A stretch of DNA of 64,000 nucleotides from JBEIGE01 sp040382055 (lineage in GTDB: Bacteria > Pseudomonadota > Gammaproteobacteria > Burkholderiales > Burkholderiaceae_C): contig JBEIGE010000017.1 of assembly GCA_040382055.1 (NCBI GenBank), positions 7,357 to 71,356 on the forward strand, in the 5' to 3' direction. The position numbers were made by a program, and so were the translations under genes. This document shows positions 17,519-26,157 of the stretch, piece after piece. Below the pieces are notes generated by a model, which saw nothing but the letters and a program-made list of their open reading frames with translations, had not been told where the DNA came from and ran no database searches. Every line of letters starts with the position of its first letter. Positions within the stretch are counted from its first letter, which is position 1.

Positions 17519-19261
17519 ATGAGTCTCACCAAAACTGACCCCCTTGCATCCGCCGGCCAGGGCCTTTCACGCGGACTGACCCACTATGGCGATACCGGAC
17601 TTTCCCTGTTCCTTCGCAAGGCATTCATCAAGGGTGCAGGCTACACCAACGATGCGCTCACACGTCCGGTGATAGGCATCGCCAGCACCGGCAGCGCCTA
17701 CAACCCCTGTCACGGCAATATGCCGCAGCTGCTTGAGGCCGTCAAACGGGGCGTGATGCTGGCTGGTGGCCTGCCGATGGACTTTCCCACCATCTCGCTG
17801 CATGAAAGCTTTTCGCAACCCACCAGCATGTACCTGCGCAACCTGATGTCCATGGACACCGAGGAGATGATCCGGGCCCAGCCCATGGATGCGGTGGTTC
17901 TCATCGGGGGTTGCGACAAGACTGTGCCGGCGCAACTGATGGGCGCTGCATCCAGCGGCCTGCCTGCCATCCAATTGATCACTGGTTCCATGCTGACAGG
18001 CTCGCACCGCAGCGAACGCGTGGGCGCCTGTACCGACTGCCGTCGCTACTGGAGCAAATTTCGTGCGCAGGAAATTGATGCCGTCGAGATCGAAGAGGTC
18101 AATGACCAACTGGTCGCCAGCGTCGGCACCTGCTCGGTGATGGGTACCGCCAGTACTATGGCCTGCATTGCCGAGGCGCTGGGTATGACCGTGGCAGGTG
18201 GCGCTTCGCCCCCGGCGGTAACATCCGACCGCATGCGGGTGGCTGAAGAAACCGGCAAACAAGCGGTGCGCATGGCGCAAGACCGCTTGACCATCGACAA
18301 GATCCTTACACCCAAGGCTTTTGAAAACGCCATGCGAGTCCTGCTGGCCATAGGCGGATCGACCAACGGCATCATCCACCTCACGGCAATAGCCGGGCGT
18401 ATGGGCCTGGAGGTGAATCTGGATGCGCTTGACCGCATGGGTCGCGAAACGCCGGTACTGCTCAACCTCAAGCCTTCTGGTGAGCATTACATGGAAGACT
18501 TTCACCATGCCGGAGGCATGGCAACGCTGCTGCGCGAGCTCAAGGGCCTGCTGCACCTGGACGCGCTCACCGTGAGCGGACGTACGCTGGGACAGGAGTT
18601 GGAGCTTGCCGGCCCCGGATTCAAGCAAGACGTGGTGCGCTCTTTCAATAACCCGATTTACCCGCAAGGCGGCATCGCCGTTTTACGCGGCAACCTGGCA
18701 CCGGGCGGCGCCATCATTAAACAGTCTTCGGCCAGTCCAGCCCTTATGGAATATGAGGGTCGCGCTATTGTTTTTGAAAATTCCGCCGATCTTGCACAGC
18801 GTATTGATGATCCTGATCTGGATGTCACCGCGCAGGATATTCTGGTACTCAAGAACATTGGCCCCAAAGGTGCCACCATGCCCGAGGCAGGCGCGCTTCC
18901 GATTCCGCTGAAACTGGCCAGAGCGGGCATTAAAGACATGGTTCGCATTTCTGATGGCCGAATGAGTGGCACCGCATTTGGTACCGTGGTGCTGCACGTC
19001 ACGCCAGAGGCCGCGGTGGGTGGCCCACTGGCATGGGTACAAACCGGCGACCGCATTCGCCTGTCCGTTCAAAACCGCGAAATCACCTGGCTGGTAAGTG
19101 ACGAAGAACAAGCGCGGCGTAAAGCGTTGTACCCGGTTACAGAACCAACCGCAACGCGTGGCTATCGAAAACTGTTCCTGCAATCTGTAACCCAAGCGGA
19201 TCAGGGTGCAGACTTTGATTTCCTGATGCCTGAAATCAAAGCAGGTAAGGTGCCAGATTGA
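17519..19261 (+). CDS. IlvD/Edd-family dehydratase, L-arabinonate dehydratase-like
   Basis: A 580-residue iron-sulfur dehydratase. Cysteine motifs NPCHGNMP, GGCDKTVPAQLMG and VGTCSVMGTASTM provide the expected cluster ligands, and DGRMSGTAFGTVVLHV is the conserved C-terminal block. Length and the ACTDCRRYWSKFRA segment match the sugar-acid branch (L-arabinonate, D-xylonate and related substrates) rather than the branched-chain amino acid enzyme IlvD. I take ATG 17519; the open frame runs 14 codons further up. The divergent Bug binding protein and the converging CMD-family gene suggest a small catabolic locus for a sugar acid or related hydroxy acid. Confidence 0.82.
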   Translation: MSLTKTDPLASAGQGLSRGLTHYGDTGLSLFLRKAFIKGAGYTNDALTRPVIGIASTGSAYNPCHGNMPQLLEAVKRGVMLAGGLPMDFPTISLHESFSQPTSMYLRNLMSMDTEEMIRAQPMDAVVLIGGCDKTVPAQLMGAASSGLPAIQLITGSMLTGSHRSERVGACTDCRRYWSKFRAQEIDAVEIEEVNDQLVASVGTCSVMGTASTMACIAEALGMTVAGGASPPAVTSDRMRVAEETGKQAVRMAQDRLTIDKILTPKAFENAMRVLLAIGGSTNGIIHLTAIAGRMGLEVNLDALDRMGRETPVLLNLKPSGEHYMEDFHHAGGMATLLRELKGLLHLDALTVSGRTLGQELELAGPGFKQDVVRSFNNPIYPQGGIAVLRGNLAPGGAIIKQSSASPALMEYEGRAIVFENSADLAQRIDDPDLDVTAQDILVLKNIGPKGATMPEAGALPIPLKLARAGIKDMVRISDGRMSGTAFGTVVLHVTPEAAVGGPLAWVQTGDRIRLSVQNREITWLVSDEEQARRKALYPVTEPTATRGYRKLFLQSVTQADQGADFDFLMPEIKAGKVPD

Positions 19262-19289
19262 TGACAACAAGGGGCAGAGAACATCTCTG

Positions 19290-19679
19290 TCAGGACTTGT
19301 TTTCAGTCTCCATGTCCTTGAACACTTCTTTTGCGCTGCGAAAGCTGTCGATGGCTGCAGGGACACCGCAGTAAATGGCGGTTTGCAGAAAGATTTCCTG
19401 AATTTCGTCTTTGCTGAGCCCGTTGTTGATGGCGCCGCGCACATGCAGTTTGAGCTCATGCGGACGGTTGAGCGCAGTAAGCATGGACAAGTTGATGATG
19501 CTGCGGGTGCGCCGGTCTAATCCCGGGCGATTCCAAATTTCATTCCAGCAATATTCGGTCACCAGTTCCTGCATGGGTCGGTTGAAATCGTCCGCGTTTT
19601 TGATGGAGGCGTCCACGTAGTCGGCACCCAGCACTTCACGGCGGGTTTTCAGTCCTTTTTCAAATGCATCTTTGTTCAT
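19290..19679 (-). CDS. Carboxymuconolactone decarboxylase (CMD) family protein
   Basis: A 129-residue protein resembling the gamma-carboxymuconolactone decarboxylase PcaC: TRSIINLSMLTALNRPHELK, HVRGAINNGLSKDEIQEIF and YCGVPAAIDSFRSAKEVF are standard blocks. There is no CxxC, so it is not the AhpD-type peroxidase branch. PcaC acts in the protocatechuate branch of the beta-ketoadipate pathway, but no other pca gene is present here, and its position beside a sugar-acid dehydratase makes a different lactone-handling role equally possible. Confidence 0.83.
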   Translation of the reverse strand: MNKDAFEKGLKTRREVLGADYVDASIKNADDFNRPMQELVTEYCWNEIWNRPGLDRRTRSIINLSMLTALNRPHELKLHVRGAINNGLSKDEIQEIFLQTAIYCGVPAAIDSFRSAKEVFKDMETENKS

Positions 19680-19847
19680 GATTATTCCTTGCTGGTTTTA
19701 GCGGGTTTGGTGGAGCGGACGATTCTATGTTGGACATTTCAAAACTTGTTGTTGCCTTGAACCCAAGCCGACTTGTTGCAAGTAGATAATGATTTCATGA
19801 AGTAAAACCAATCACCCTACTTTGTAAGAGCCGGGCAGAAGTTCTCC

Positions 19848-20870
19848 ATGACAACATTACAAAATCCCACTTTCGGCACAGATCCATCGGGTCTGATTTG
19901 CGGTTTTCTGTTCGGTCCTGATGGCAGCGGGTTGGCTATGGACACAAGCTCGGCCTTGGCTTGGATTGCGGGTTCTGACACGCCTGAAACCTCGGGGTTT
20001 GTTTGGTTGCATTTCAATCTGTCCCAAGCCTCTACCGAGAAATGGTTGCATCAGAATCTACCGCTGTCGCAACTCTTTACCGAATCCATTAACGATGGCT
20101 CTCGCTCAACCCGTGTCGAGCTGGACGACGACACGCTGGTAGCCGTGGTTAATGACGTTCACTACGACTTTGACTTTGAGCCTTCAGATATATCCACGCT
20201 GTGGCTCTCGGTAGGTCCGCATCTCGTGGTCAGTGCCCGCCTACAGCCCCTACGCTCGATTGACCGGCTGCGGGATGCCGTCAAAAAGGGAGCCAGGCTG
20301 CGCTCTTCCATCGATTTGCTGGTGCACCTCATGCATGACCAAGGGGATGTGCTGGTCAACATCGTTCGTGGTACCAGTGCACGCGTCGATGAGATAGAAG
20401 ACAAGCTGTTGGCAGGCAAGCTGGAAACCAAACGGGCGAGTCTGGGTTCTTTGCGTCGCCTCTTGGTGCGACTGCAACGTTTGCTGGCGCCTGAGCCTGC
20501 CGCCATGTTTCGTTTATTGAAAAGTCCGCCAGAATGGATGCAGCAGGATGATGTGGAAGATTTGCGTCAATCCACTGAAGAGTTCAACGTCACCCTCAGT
20601 GATATGACAGCACTGCAAGAACGCATCAAGCTTCTCCAGGAGGAAATTGCCGGGCGAGTGGCCGAAGCCAACAATCGCAGCCTTTTTGTGTTGACCATCG
20701 TCACCGTGCTGGCTCTGCCTATCAACATCATGACCGGCATGTTTGGCATGAATGTGGGGGGCATCCCGCTGGCTGAACATCCTTGGGGTTTCTGGCTGGT
20801 GGTCTCTCTGATTACCCTCATTACTGTAGTGGCTGGCTGGATCGCATTTAACAACACACGCAACAAATAA
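19848..20870 (+). CDS. zntB: CorA-family metal transporter, ZntB type
   Basis: A 340-residue CorA/ZntB membrane transporter. A long cytoplasmic N-domain is followed by a coiled-coil-like helix (LQERIKLLQEEIAGRVAEA) and two C-terminal membrane helices. The GMN signature appears as GMFGMNVGGIPL between them; the GMNVGGIPL form is typical of ZntB, which moves zinc with protons. Zinc specificity is family knowledge and is not proven by the sequence. It is upstream of lplT on the same strand, 101 bases apart. Confidence 0.87.
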   Translation: MTTLQNPTFGTDPSGLICGFLFGPDGSGLAMDTSSALAWIAGSDTPETSGFVWLHFNLSQASTEKWLHQNLPLSQLFTESINDGSRSTRVELDDDTLVAVVNDVHYDFDFEPSDISTLWLSVGPHLVVSARLQPLRSIDRLRDAVKKGARLRSSIDLLVHLMHDQGDVLVNIVRGTSARVDEIEDKLLAGKLETKRASLGSLRRLLVRLQRLLAPEPAAMFRLLKSPPEWMQQDDVEDLRQSTEEFNVTLSDMTALQERIKLLQEEIAGRVAEANNRSLFVLTIVTVLALPINIMTGMFGMNVGGIPLAEHPWGFWLVVSLITLITVVAGWIAFNNTRNK

Positions 20871-20901
20871 CAAACCAGCTGCACTGGGACTTTATGAAAA
20901 G

Positions 20902-20935
20902 CTGACACAGAGTCGTCACAGCAGAGACTTAAAGT
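20902..20935 (+). promoter_or_regulatory. Weak PHO-box candidate and -10 element before lplT
   Basis: Heptamers CTGACAC (20902-20908) and TCGTCAC (20913-20919) are separated by 4 bases, an 11-bp period, and TAAAGT (20930-20935) lies 10 bases further on, the geometry of a PhoB-activated promoter. Each heptamer deviates from CTGTCAT, so this is the weakest of the PHO-box candidates in the window. Confidence 0.35.
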
Positions 20936-20971
20936 GCACCAGCCGCCCCTTTGGGTGGACCGAAAGCTGGA

Positions 20972-22201
20972 ATGCCACGTCCTTTCTATTTGTTGCTTCT
21001 TGTTCAAGCCATTTCCGCCTTGGCAGACAGTGCTTTCCTGATCATTGCCATTGCCCGGGTGTTTGAACTGGCAGGCCCGGATTGGCTCATACCGCTCCTG
21101 AAGCTGTGCTTCACTCTTTTTTATGTGCTTCTGGCCCCTTTTGTGGGTCCGCTGGCAGATGCATTTCCCAAGGGCAGAGTGATGGTCGCAGCCAACGCGC
21201 TCAAGGTCAGTGCCGTTGTACTTTTGATACTCGGGGCGGAGCCTCTGTTGGCCATAGGACTGGCTGGGCTGGGCGCAGCCATATATGCGCCGGCCAAGTA
21301 CGGCCTGATTACTGAGTTAGTACCCGCCAAAGGCTTGGTCCAGGCCAACGGTTTGTTTGAAGGTGCCACGGTTTGTTCAATCATTCTGGGAACTGCCTTG
21401 GGTGGCTTTCTTGTCAGTCCGGCCATGTTGGAACAAGATGCCATTTCGGCCTTGCAAGCCTGGACACTTGCGCCTACAGCCTTGATGGCCGGCATGCTCA
21501 GCCTGCTGTTCCTCAACATGATGGCAAGTCTTTTGAGCGTTTGGGTGGCCGACAGTGGTGCGCGATATCCCCGCCGATCCGTGCGCCCGGTCTTGCAGGT
21601 AAAACATTTCCTCAGAGACAACCAAAAGTTGTGGCAAGACCCTTTGGGATCTCTGTCCATGCAAGTCACGACCTTGCTTTGGGGCGTAGGTGCCACCCTG
21701 CAATTACTTGTTCTTCGCTGGGCCGATGAATACCTGGGGTTGACCCTGACGCAGGCCGCCTATTTACAAGGTTTGACAGCGGCGGGGGTCATTGTCGGTG
21801 CCATGCTGGCCAGCCGTTGGGTACTGCTCAGTCAAGCCACCCAGCTTGTTCCCCTGGGCATTGTGATTGGCATGCTGCTTCCCCTGATGCTGGTGGTACA
21901 AGCGATTGTGTGGGCTGTCGTGTTGGTCATCTTTGTCGGCATGTTGGCCGGGTTTTTTTTGGTTCCCATGAATGCCTTGCTACAACACCGGGGTTGTACT
22001 CTGTTGACAGCCGGACGCTCGATCGCCGTGCAGGGTTTTAATGAAAATGCAGGCATGTTGTTGATGTTGGCGCTGTATTCAGCTGCAACTGCTGCAGCCA
22101 TTCCACTGCATGTCTTGATCTCAGGGTTTTCAATTCTTGTGATCTTGGGTATGGCAGGCATCTATCTGAATGGCCGAAGGGTCCAGACGGTCGCCATCTG
22201 A
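20972..22201 (+). CDS. lplT: Lysophospholipid transporter LplT-like MFS protein
   Basis: A 409-residue polytopic transporter with about twelve membrane segments. The N-terminus MPRPFYLLLLVQAISALADS and the loop GPLADAFPKGRVMVAANALK match LplT, which flips lysophosphatidylethanolamine and lysophosphatidylglycerol into the inner leaflet of the inner membrane for re-acylation. In enteric bacteria its partner is the Aas acyltransferase; no aas is present here. I take ATG 20972; a TTG at 20951 would add seven residues. A weak PHO-box-like array precedes it and a GT4 glycosyltransferase follows on the same strand. Confidence 0.88.
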   Translation: MPRPFYLLLLVQAISALADSAFLIIAIARVFELAGPDWLIPLLKLCFTLFYVLLAPFVGPLADAFPKGRVMVAANALKVSAVVLLILGAEPLLAIGLAGLGAAIYAPAKYGLITELVPAKGLVQANGLFEGATVCSIILGTALGGFLVSPAMLEQDAISALQAWTLAPTALMAGMLSLLFLNMMASLLSVWVADSGARYPRRSVRPVLQVKHFLRDNQKLWQDPLGSLSMQVTTLLWGVGATLQLLVLRWADEYLGLTLTQAAYLQGLTAAGVIVGAMLASRWVLLSQATQLVPLGIVIGMLLPLMLVVQAIVWAVVLVIFVGMLAGFFLVPMNALLQHRGCTLLTAGRSIAVQGFNENAGMLLMLALYSAATAAAIPLHVLISGFSILVILGMAGIYLNGRRVQTVAI

Positions 22202-22230
22202 TGAATGCATTTCAAGATCAAACCGGTTAT

Positions 22231-22270
22231 CTGTCTTGAAAATGTCAAAAAAACATCATCAAACTGTTAC
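22231..22270 (+). promoter_or_regulatory. PHO-box-like array of four heptamers before the GT4 gene
   Basis: Heptamers CTGTCTT, ATGTCAA, ACATCAT and CTGTTAC begin at 22231, 22242, 22253 and 22264, an exact 11-bp period with A-rich 4-bp spacers. This is the PhoB binding-site layout. The array ends only 23 bases before the GTG start. Confidence 0.55.
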
Positions 22271-22293
22271 TTTGGGCACATACCCTTGATGGG

Positions 22294-23544
22294 GTGAACT
22301 CAAACCAAGATATCCTCATCGAGTTCTTTGCGGCGTCACCTGCCAATCTAAGGATTTCGGTCGTCACAGAGACCTTCCCGCCTGAAGTGAACGGGGTGGC
22401 AATGACCCTGGGTCGCATTGTCAATGGTTTGACACAGCGCGGCCATGTCGTTCAGGTGGTGCGGCCACGCCAGGCCAATGAGACAGGCCAGGGCCACCAT
22501 GAAGCTTTTGATCAGGTGCTCTCAACGGGAGTGCCCCTGCCTTCCTACGGCGAGTTGCGGTTTGGCCTGCCAGCCAAGAGTCGTTTGCTCAAGCTTTGGG
22601 GAGAATGCCGGCCCGACGTTGTGCATGTGGCGACCGAGGGACCGCTGGGCTGGTCGGCGGTTGCTGCAGCCCGCAAGCTCCATTTGCCCGTGACCAGTTC
22701 ATTTCATACCAACTTTCACAGCTACTCCAGGCACTATGGCATGGGCCTGCTCAAAACGCCCATAGATGGTTACTTGCGCAAACTGCACAACCGAACCCTC
22801 GCCACCATGGTACCGACCCAAGCCATGATGGATGAGTTGTTGTCCCGCGGCTACCACAATGTCACGCTTTTGTCCCGAGGGGTGGAAATAGAGCAATTCA
22901 CGCCCGAGCGAAGAAGCCAGGCCTTGCGCAAGTCCTGGGGCGCTGGGCCCGATGATCTGGTTGTATTGTTGGTCGGTCGTCTGGCCAAAGAAAAGAACGT
23001 CAACCTCTTGCTTGCCGCATACCAGGCCATCGTGGCTAAACACCCTGGCGCGAAACTGGTTCTTGTGGGTGATGGCCCCTTGCGCAAGCAACTGCAAGAG
23101 GCTTGTCCGACAGCTATTTTTGCGGGGGTGAAGAAAAATCTTGAGCTGGCTACACATTACGCCTCAGCCGATCTATTTATCTTCCCCAGCTTGACTGAAA
23201 CCTTTGGCAATGTGGTGCCCGAGGCACTGGCCAGCGGCTTGGCGGTACTTTCGTATGCCAATGCAGCCGCGAAGGAATTGATCGAGCATGGCAAGAATGG
23301 ATTGCTGGTAGCGCCAGGAGAAGAAATTCAGTTTGTTCATGCCGCGGTCGAACTTGCTGGCAATACCACGCTGCAAACCCGGCTCAGGCAATCAGCACCA
23401 CAAAGTGTTGCCCATTTGGGGTGGAACGCCATTTATGACAGTTTTATTCAGACTCTGCACGCTGTCTTGATCCGCCATGGCCACTCTTTTGCAGACCCTC
23501 CAGGTCAAGCTGCTACAGCGGCCATCAGCCTGCCCAATGCATAA
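22294..23544 (+). CDS. GT4-type glycosyltransferase (SqdX/Agt/MgtA-like)
   Basis: A 416-residue GT-B-fold glycosyltransferase. The N-domain has VVTETFPPEVNGVAMTLG and HVATEGPLGWSAVAAARKL; the donor-binding domain has LLVGRLAKEKNVNLLLAA, LVLVGDGPLRKQLQE and SLTETFGNVVPEALASG with the EX7E-type glutamates. Close relatives include diacylglycerol glycosyltransferases (SqdX, Agt) and mannosyltransferases. It shares HxATEGPLGW and MVPTQ with the agt-like enzyme at 52837-53898, so the two are paralogues. The start is GTG 22294, the only in-frame candidate before the first conserved strand. Its 3' end overlaps the converging psd by 20 bases. A four-heptamer PHO-box-like array stands just upstream, so a phosphate-starvation lipid role is my inference. 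Confidence 0.82.
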   Translation: MNSNQDILIEFFAASPANLRISVVTETFPPEVNGVAMTLGRIVNGLTQRGHVVQVVRPRQANETGQGHHEAFDQVLSTGVPLPSYGELRFGLPAKSRLLKLWGECRPDVVHVATEGPLGWSAVAAARKLHLPVTSSFHTNFHSYSRHYGMGLLKTPIDGYLRKLHNRTLATMVPTQAMMDELLSRGYHNVTLLSRGVEIEQFTPERRSQALRKSWGAGPDDLVVLLVGRLAKEKNVNLLLAAYQAIVAKHPGAKLVLVGDGPLRKQLQEACPTAIFAGVKKNLELATHYASADLFIFPSLTETFGNVVPEALASGLAVLSYANAAAKELIEHGKNGLLVAPGEEIQFVHAAVELAGNTTLQTRLRQSAPQSVAHLGWNAIYDSFIQTLHAVLIRHGHSFADPPGQAATAAISLPNA

Positions 23545-24406
23545 GGGCTTGACCCATACGGACATGGGAGCCCTCTTTCAATGCTTCATTCAGGGCAAAG
23601 CCGGGAGGGGTCAGCAGGATGACCGTCGAGCCGTGCTCAAACCAACCCATTTCCTGCCCCTTATTCATGTCCGCCTGGCAGTCGATCACCTTTTCACCTT
23701 TGTATTGGAGATGAAACAACACATCGAGAAAATGCAGTCGAATGCTGGCCACCAAAATCGCAGCGACCGGAATGATGGCAATTCTTTGATTTGTCATGGG
23801 GCCAGGACCGTTCAAGCGGGTTCTGATATAGGCCCGCTCATTTTTGCAAAACAGTTTTTCTATGCGTTTGAGCGCAATCGGGTTGACGTTCCAGGTGTCC
23901 CCGGAAAAGTAACGAACTTTCTCCACCGTGCAGTCGTATGGCGCGTGCAAGCGGTGGTACATGCTCGAGGTCAGTCGCAAGGTGACAAAACTGCCATTTC
24001 TCCATTCCTCCAGGTTTTCTTCTGTACCGAGCAGCTCTTGCAGCGAGTAAGGAAAGCCTTTGGCCTGAAACACCCGGTTGTCGTGGATAGCACCGTTGGC
24101 TCCGACTATGGCATCCACAGGACTCGACAACACATTGGGGCTGGCGTCGATGGTGCGAGCGCCATCCTTGAGTTCGCGGGTAAAGCAGTCGTGCATGCTT
24201 TTGAAGCTCTGCTTTTTGGCTTCACTCAAGTCCAGATCCGAAAAAAACTTCCACAGACCAATCGACAGATCCCGCACCCAGGGCTGTTCCATCTTGCTGA
24301 TGCGTCCCATCAGCAGGGTCAGGTAACGGCGTGGAAGTCGGTTGGTCAGAAGAAAGTTCACATCCTCCTGTTTGAGCAAGTTCAGTAGTTGTTGACGCAC
24401 GCTCAT
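23525..24406 (-). CDS. psd: Phosphatidylserine decarboxylase proenzyme
   Basis: A 293-residue pyruvoyl-dependent enzyme that converts phosphatidylserine to phosphatidylethanolamine at the inner membrane. SSPVDAIVGANGAI carries the protease aspartate, SSMYHRLHAPYDCTV the histidine, and GWFEHGSTVILLTP the Gly-Ser self-cleavage site that yields the pyruvoyl group; the site reads HGST rather than the common LGST. I take ATG 24406 (MSVRQQLLNLL); a TTG at 24421 would add five residues. It is divergent from the class III aminotransferase gene 44 bases away. Confidence 0.92.
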   Translation of the reverse strand: MSVRQQLLNLLKQEDVNFLLTNRLPRRYLTLLMGRISKMEQPWVRDLSIGLWKFFSDLDLSEAKKQSFKSMHDCFTRELKDGARTIDASPNVLSSPVDAIVGANGAIHDNRVFQAKGFPYSLQELLGTEENLEEWRNGSFVTLRLTSSMYHRLHAPYDCTVEKVRYFSGDTWNVNPIALKRIEKLFCKNERAYIRTRLNGPGPMTNQRIAIIPVAAILVASIRLHFLDVLFHLQYKGEKVIDCQADMNKGQEMGWFEHGSTVILLTPPGFALNEALKEGSHVRMGQALMHWAG

Positions 24407-24450
24407 ATCAGAAGCCCGCAAATTTTATTTTTCATGAATGGTCCTGTCGA

Positions 24451-26115
24451 ATGAATGAAACTGTTGAACTCCATACGCTTGCTCTTATTGGTCTGGGTGG
24501 CGGCGCGCTGCTGTTGGGTGCGCGACGCGCTAAAAACCGCCTCGAACTCTCGCTGGCCAAACACCGGTCCCTGGCAGGTCATCCCCGCATTTCCCGAAGA
24601 ATTGCCGCCCTGCTGCCTAGCTACAGCTATGGAGAAGGTGAGGCTTTTGGGGTGGATGGTGCTCCGGACAACGTTGTTCAACAACGTGCCCTGGCCTTTG
24701 AACAGTTGATACAAGCCTATCAGCGACGATATCCTCAAAGTTTGAAGGAAACCGCAGACGTAGTCTCGGCCATGTCTGACCTGCAGTTTGTCAGTGCATA
24801 CCGCGTACCCTTTCAGTTTCGCCAGCTCGCCAGCAAAGGGCTCAAGATCGCCAGTTTTGTCCGTTCGAGCGCGGGCGTCACACTCACCGATCTCGATGGC
24901 AATGTCTTTTTTGACCTTACCGGCTCTTACGGCGTGAATTTGTTTGGCAATGATTTTTACAAAGCGTGCATAGACGAGGGTGCAGAGTTGGTTCGCGCGC
25001 TCGGTCCTGTACTCGGCGCCTACCACCCGGTGGTCAGCGACAACGTAGCGCGTCTGAAAACCATCTCCGGCATGGACGAGGTGACATTTCACATGTCGGG
25101 TACTGAGGCCGTGATGCAGGCTGTCAGGCTGGCCCGTTACCACACCGGGCGCGACAAAGTGGTGCGCTTCTGTGGTTCTTACCATGGTTGGTGGGGCGAT
25201 GTGCAGCCCGGCATCGGCAACCCGATTGCGGCCCAAGCCACCTTGACCTTGTCTGAGATGAGTGAGGCTACCTTGCGTGTTCTGAGGAACCGTCATGACA
25301 TTGCCTGCATTCTTGTCAACCCCTTGCAGGCTTTGCATCCGAATGCAGCGGCGCCCAGCGACTCTTCCCTGCTGGACAGTTCCAGAAAAGCGCGTTTTTC
25401 CAAAGCAGGCTACACAGACTGGTTGAAAACATTGCGAAAAATCTGTGATGACAAAGGCATCGCCCTGATTTTTGACGAAGTGTTTGTGGGCTTTAGGCTG
25501 GCCAAATCGGGTGCGCAGGAATACTTTGGCGTCAAGGCCGATCTTGTGACCTATGGCAAAACCCTGGGCGGCGGCTTGCCCATCGGTGTGGTGTGTGGCA
25601 AGAGCGCCTGGATGAAGCGATACCGCGAAGATGTGCCTGCCGATATCTGCTTTGCCAGGGGCACTTTCAATTCTCACCCCTATGTCATGGGTGCCATGAA
25701 TGTTTTTCTCAAGAGAATTGAAACTGCACCTATTGCGACGATTTACCAAAATCTGGACGAAGTCTGGGATCAACGCGCGCAACAGCTCAACGCACAGTTG
25801 CTGGAAGCTCAGGTACCGGTTCAGGTGGCTCATCTGTCGTCGATCTGGACCGTGCTCTACACCCAGCCAGCCTGTTACAACTGGTTGTTTCAGCACTATT
25901 TGCGTCTGGAGGGTTTGGCCTTGAGTTGGGTAGGAACCGGGCGAATCATCTTTAGCTTGAATTACACCGACGATGACTTTTCCCAGGTGGCTCGTTGTTT
26001 TGTGCAAGCAGCAAAAAAAATGCAAAGTGACGGCTGGTGGTGGAGATCGCCTGCGCTGACCAATCAATCGATCAAGCGCCGCATTTTGATGGAGATGATC
26101 AAAGCCAAGCTTTGA
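24451..26115 (+). CDS. Membrane-anchored class III aminotransferase (GSA-aminomutase-like)
   Basis: A 554-residue PLP-dependent class III aminotransferase. Core motifs are FHMSGTEAVMQAVRLAR, FCGSYHGWWGDVQPG, LIFDEVFVGFR (PLP-binding Asp) and TYGKTLGGGLPIGVV with the Schiff-base lysine. The core resembles glutamate-1-semialdehyde aminomutase (about 430 residues) but has roughly 115 extra N-terminal residues, starting with a hydrophobic segment (HTLALIGLGGGALLLGARRA, about residues 8-27) that could anchor it in the membrane, and a basic C-terminal tail. It lies among lipid genes (psd, GT4, Mpo1-like, ugd). A role in making an amino-modified lipid or head group is possible but unproven; its substrate cannot be read. 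Confidence 0.78.
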   Translation: MNETVELHTLALIGLGGGALLLGARRAKNRLELSLAKHRSLAGHPRISRRIAALLPSYSYGEGEAFGVDGAPDNVVQQRALAFEQLIQAYQRRYPQSLKETADVVSAMSDLQFVSAYRVPFQFRQLASKGLKIASFVRSSAGVTLTDLDGNVFFDLTGSYGVNLFGNDFYKACIDEGAELVRALGPVLGAYHPVVSDNVARLKTISGMDEVTFHMSGTEAVMQAVRLARYHTGRDKVVRFCGSYHGWWGDVQPGIGNPIAAQATLTLSEMSEATLRVLRNRHDIACILVNPLQALHPNAAAPSDSSLLDSSRKARFSKAGYTDWLKTLRKICDDKGIALIFDEVFVGFRLAKSGAQEYFGVKADLVTYGKTLGGGLPIGVVCGKSAWMKRYREDVPADICFARGTFNSHPYVMGAMNVFLKRIETAPIATIYQNLDEVWDQRAQQLNAQLLEAQVPVQVAHLSSIWTVLYTQPACYNWLFQHYLRLEGLALSWVGTGRIIFSLNYTDDDFSQVARCFVQAAKKMQSDGWWWRSPALTNQSIKRRILMEMIKAKL

Positions 26116-26157
26116 TCATCTAGAAATGACAAAAACAATTAACAGGATAACTCTGGT

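Noticed and set aside
24403..26067. A 554-codon open frame antisense to the class III aminotransferase, equal to it in length.
   Set aside because: The sense frame has intact PLP-enzyme motifs; the antisense translation shows no family motif and no own ribosome site. It is a shadow of codon bias in a GC-rich gene.
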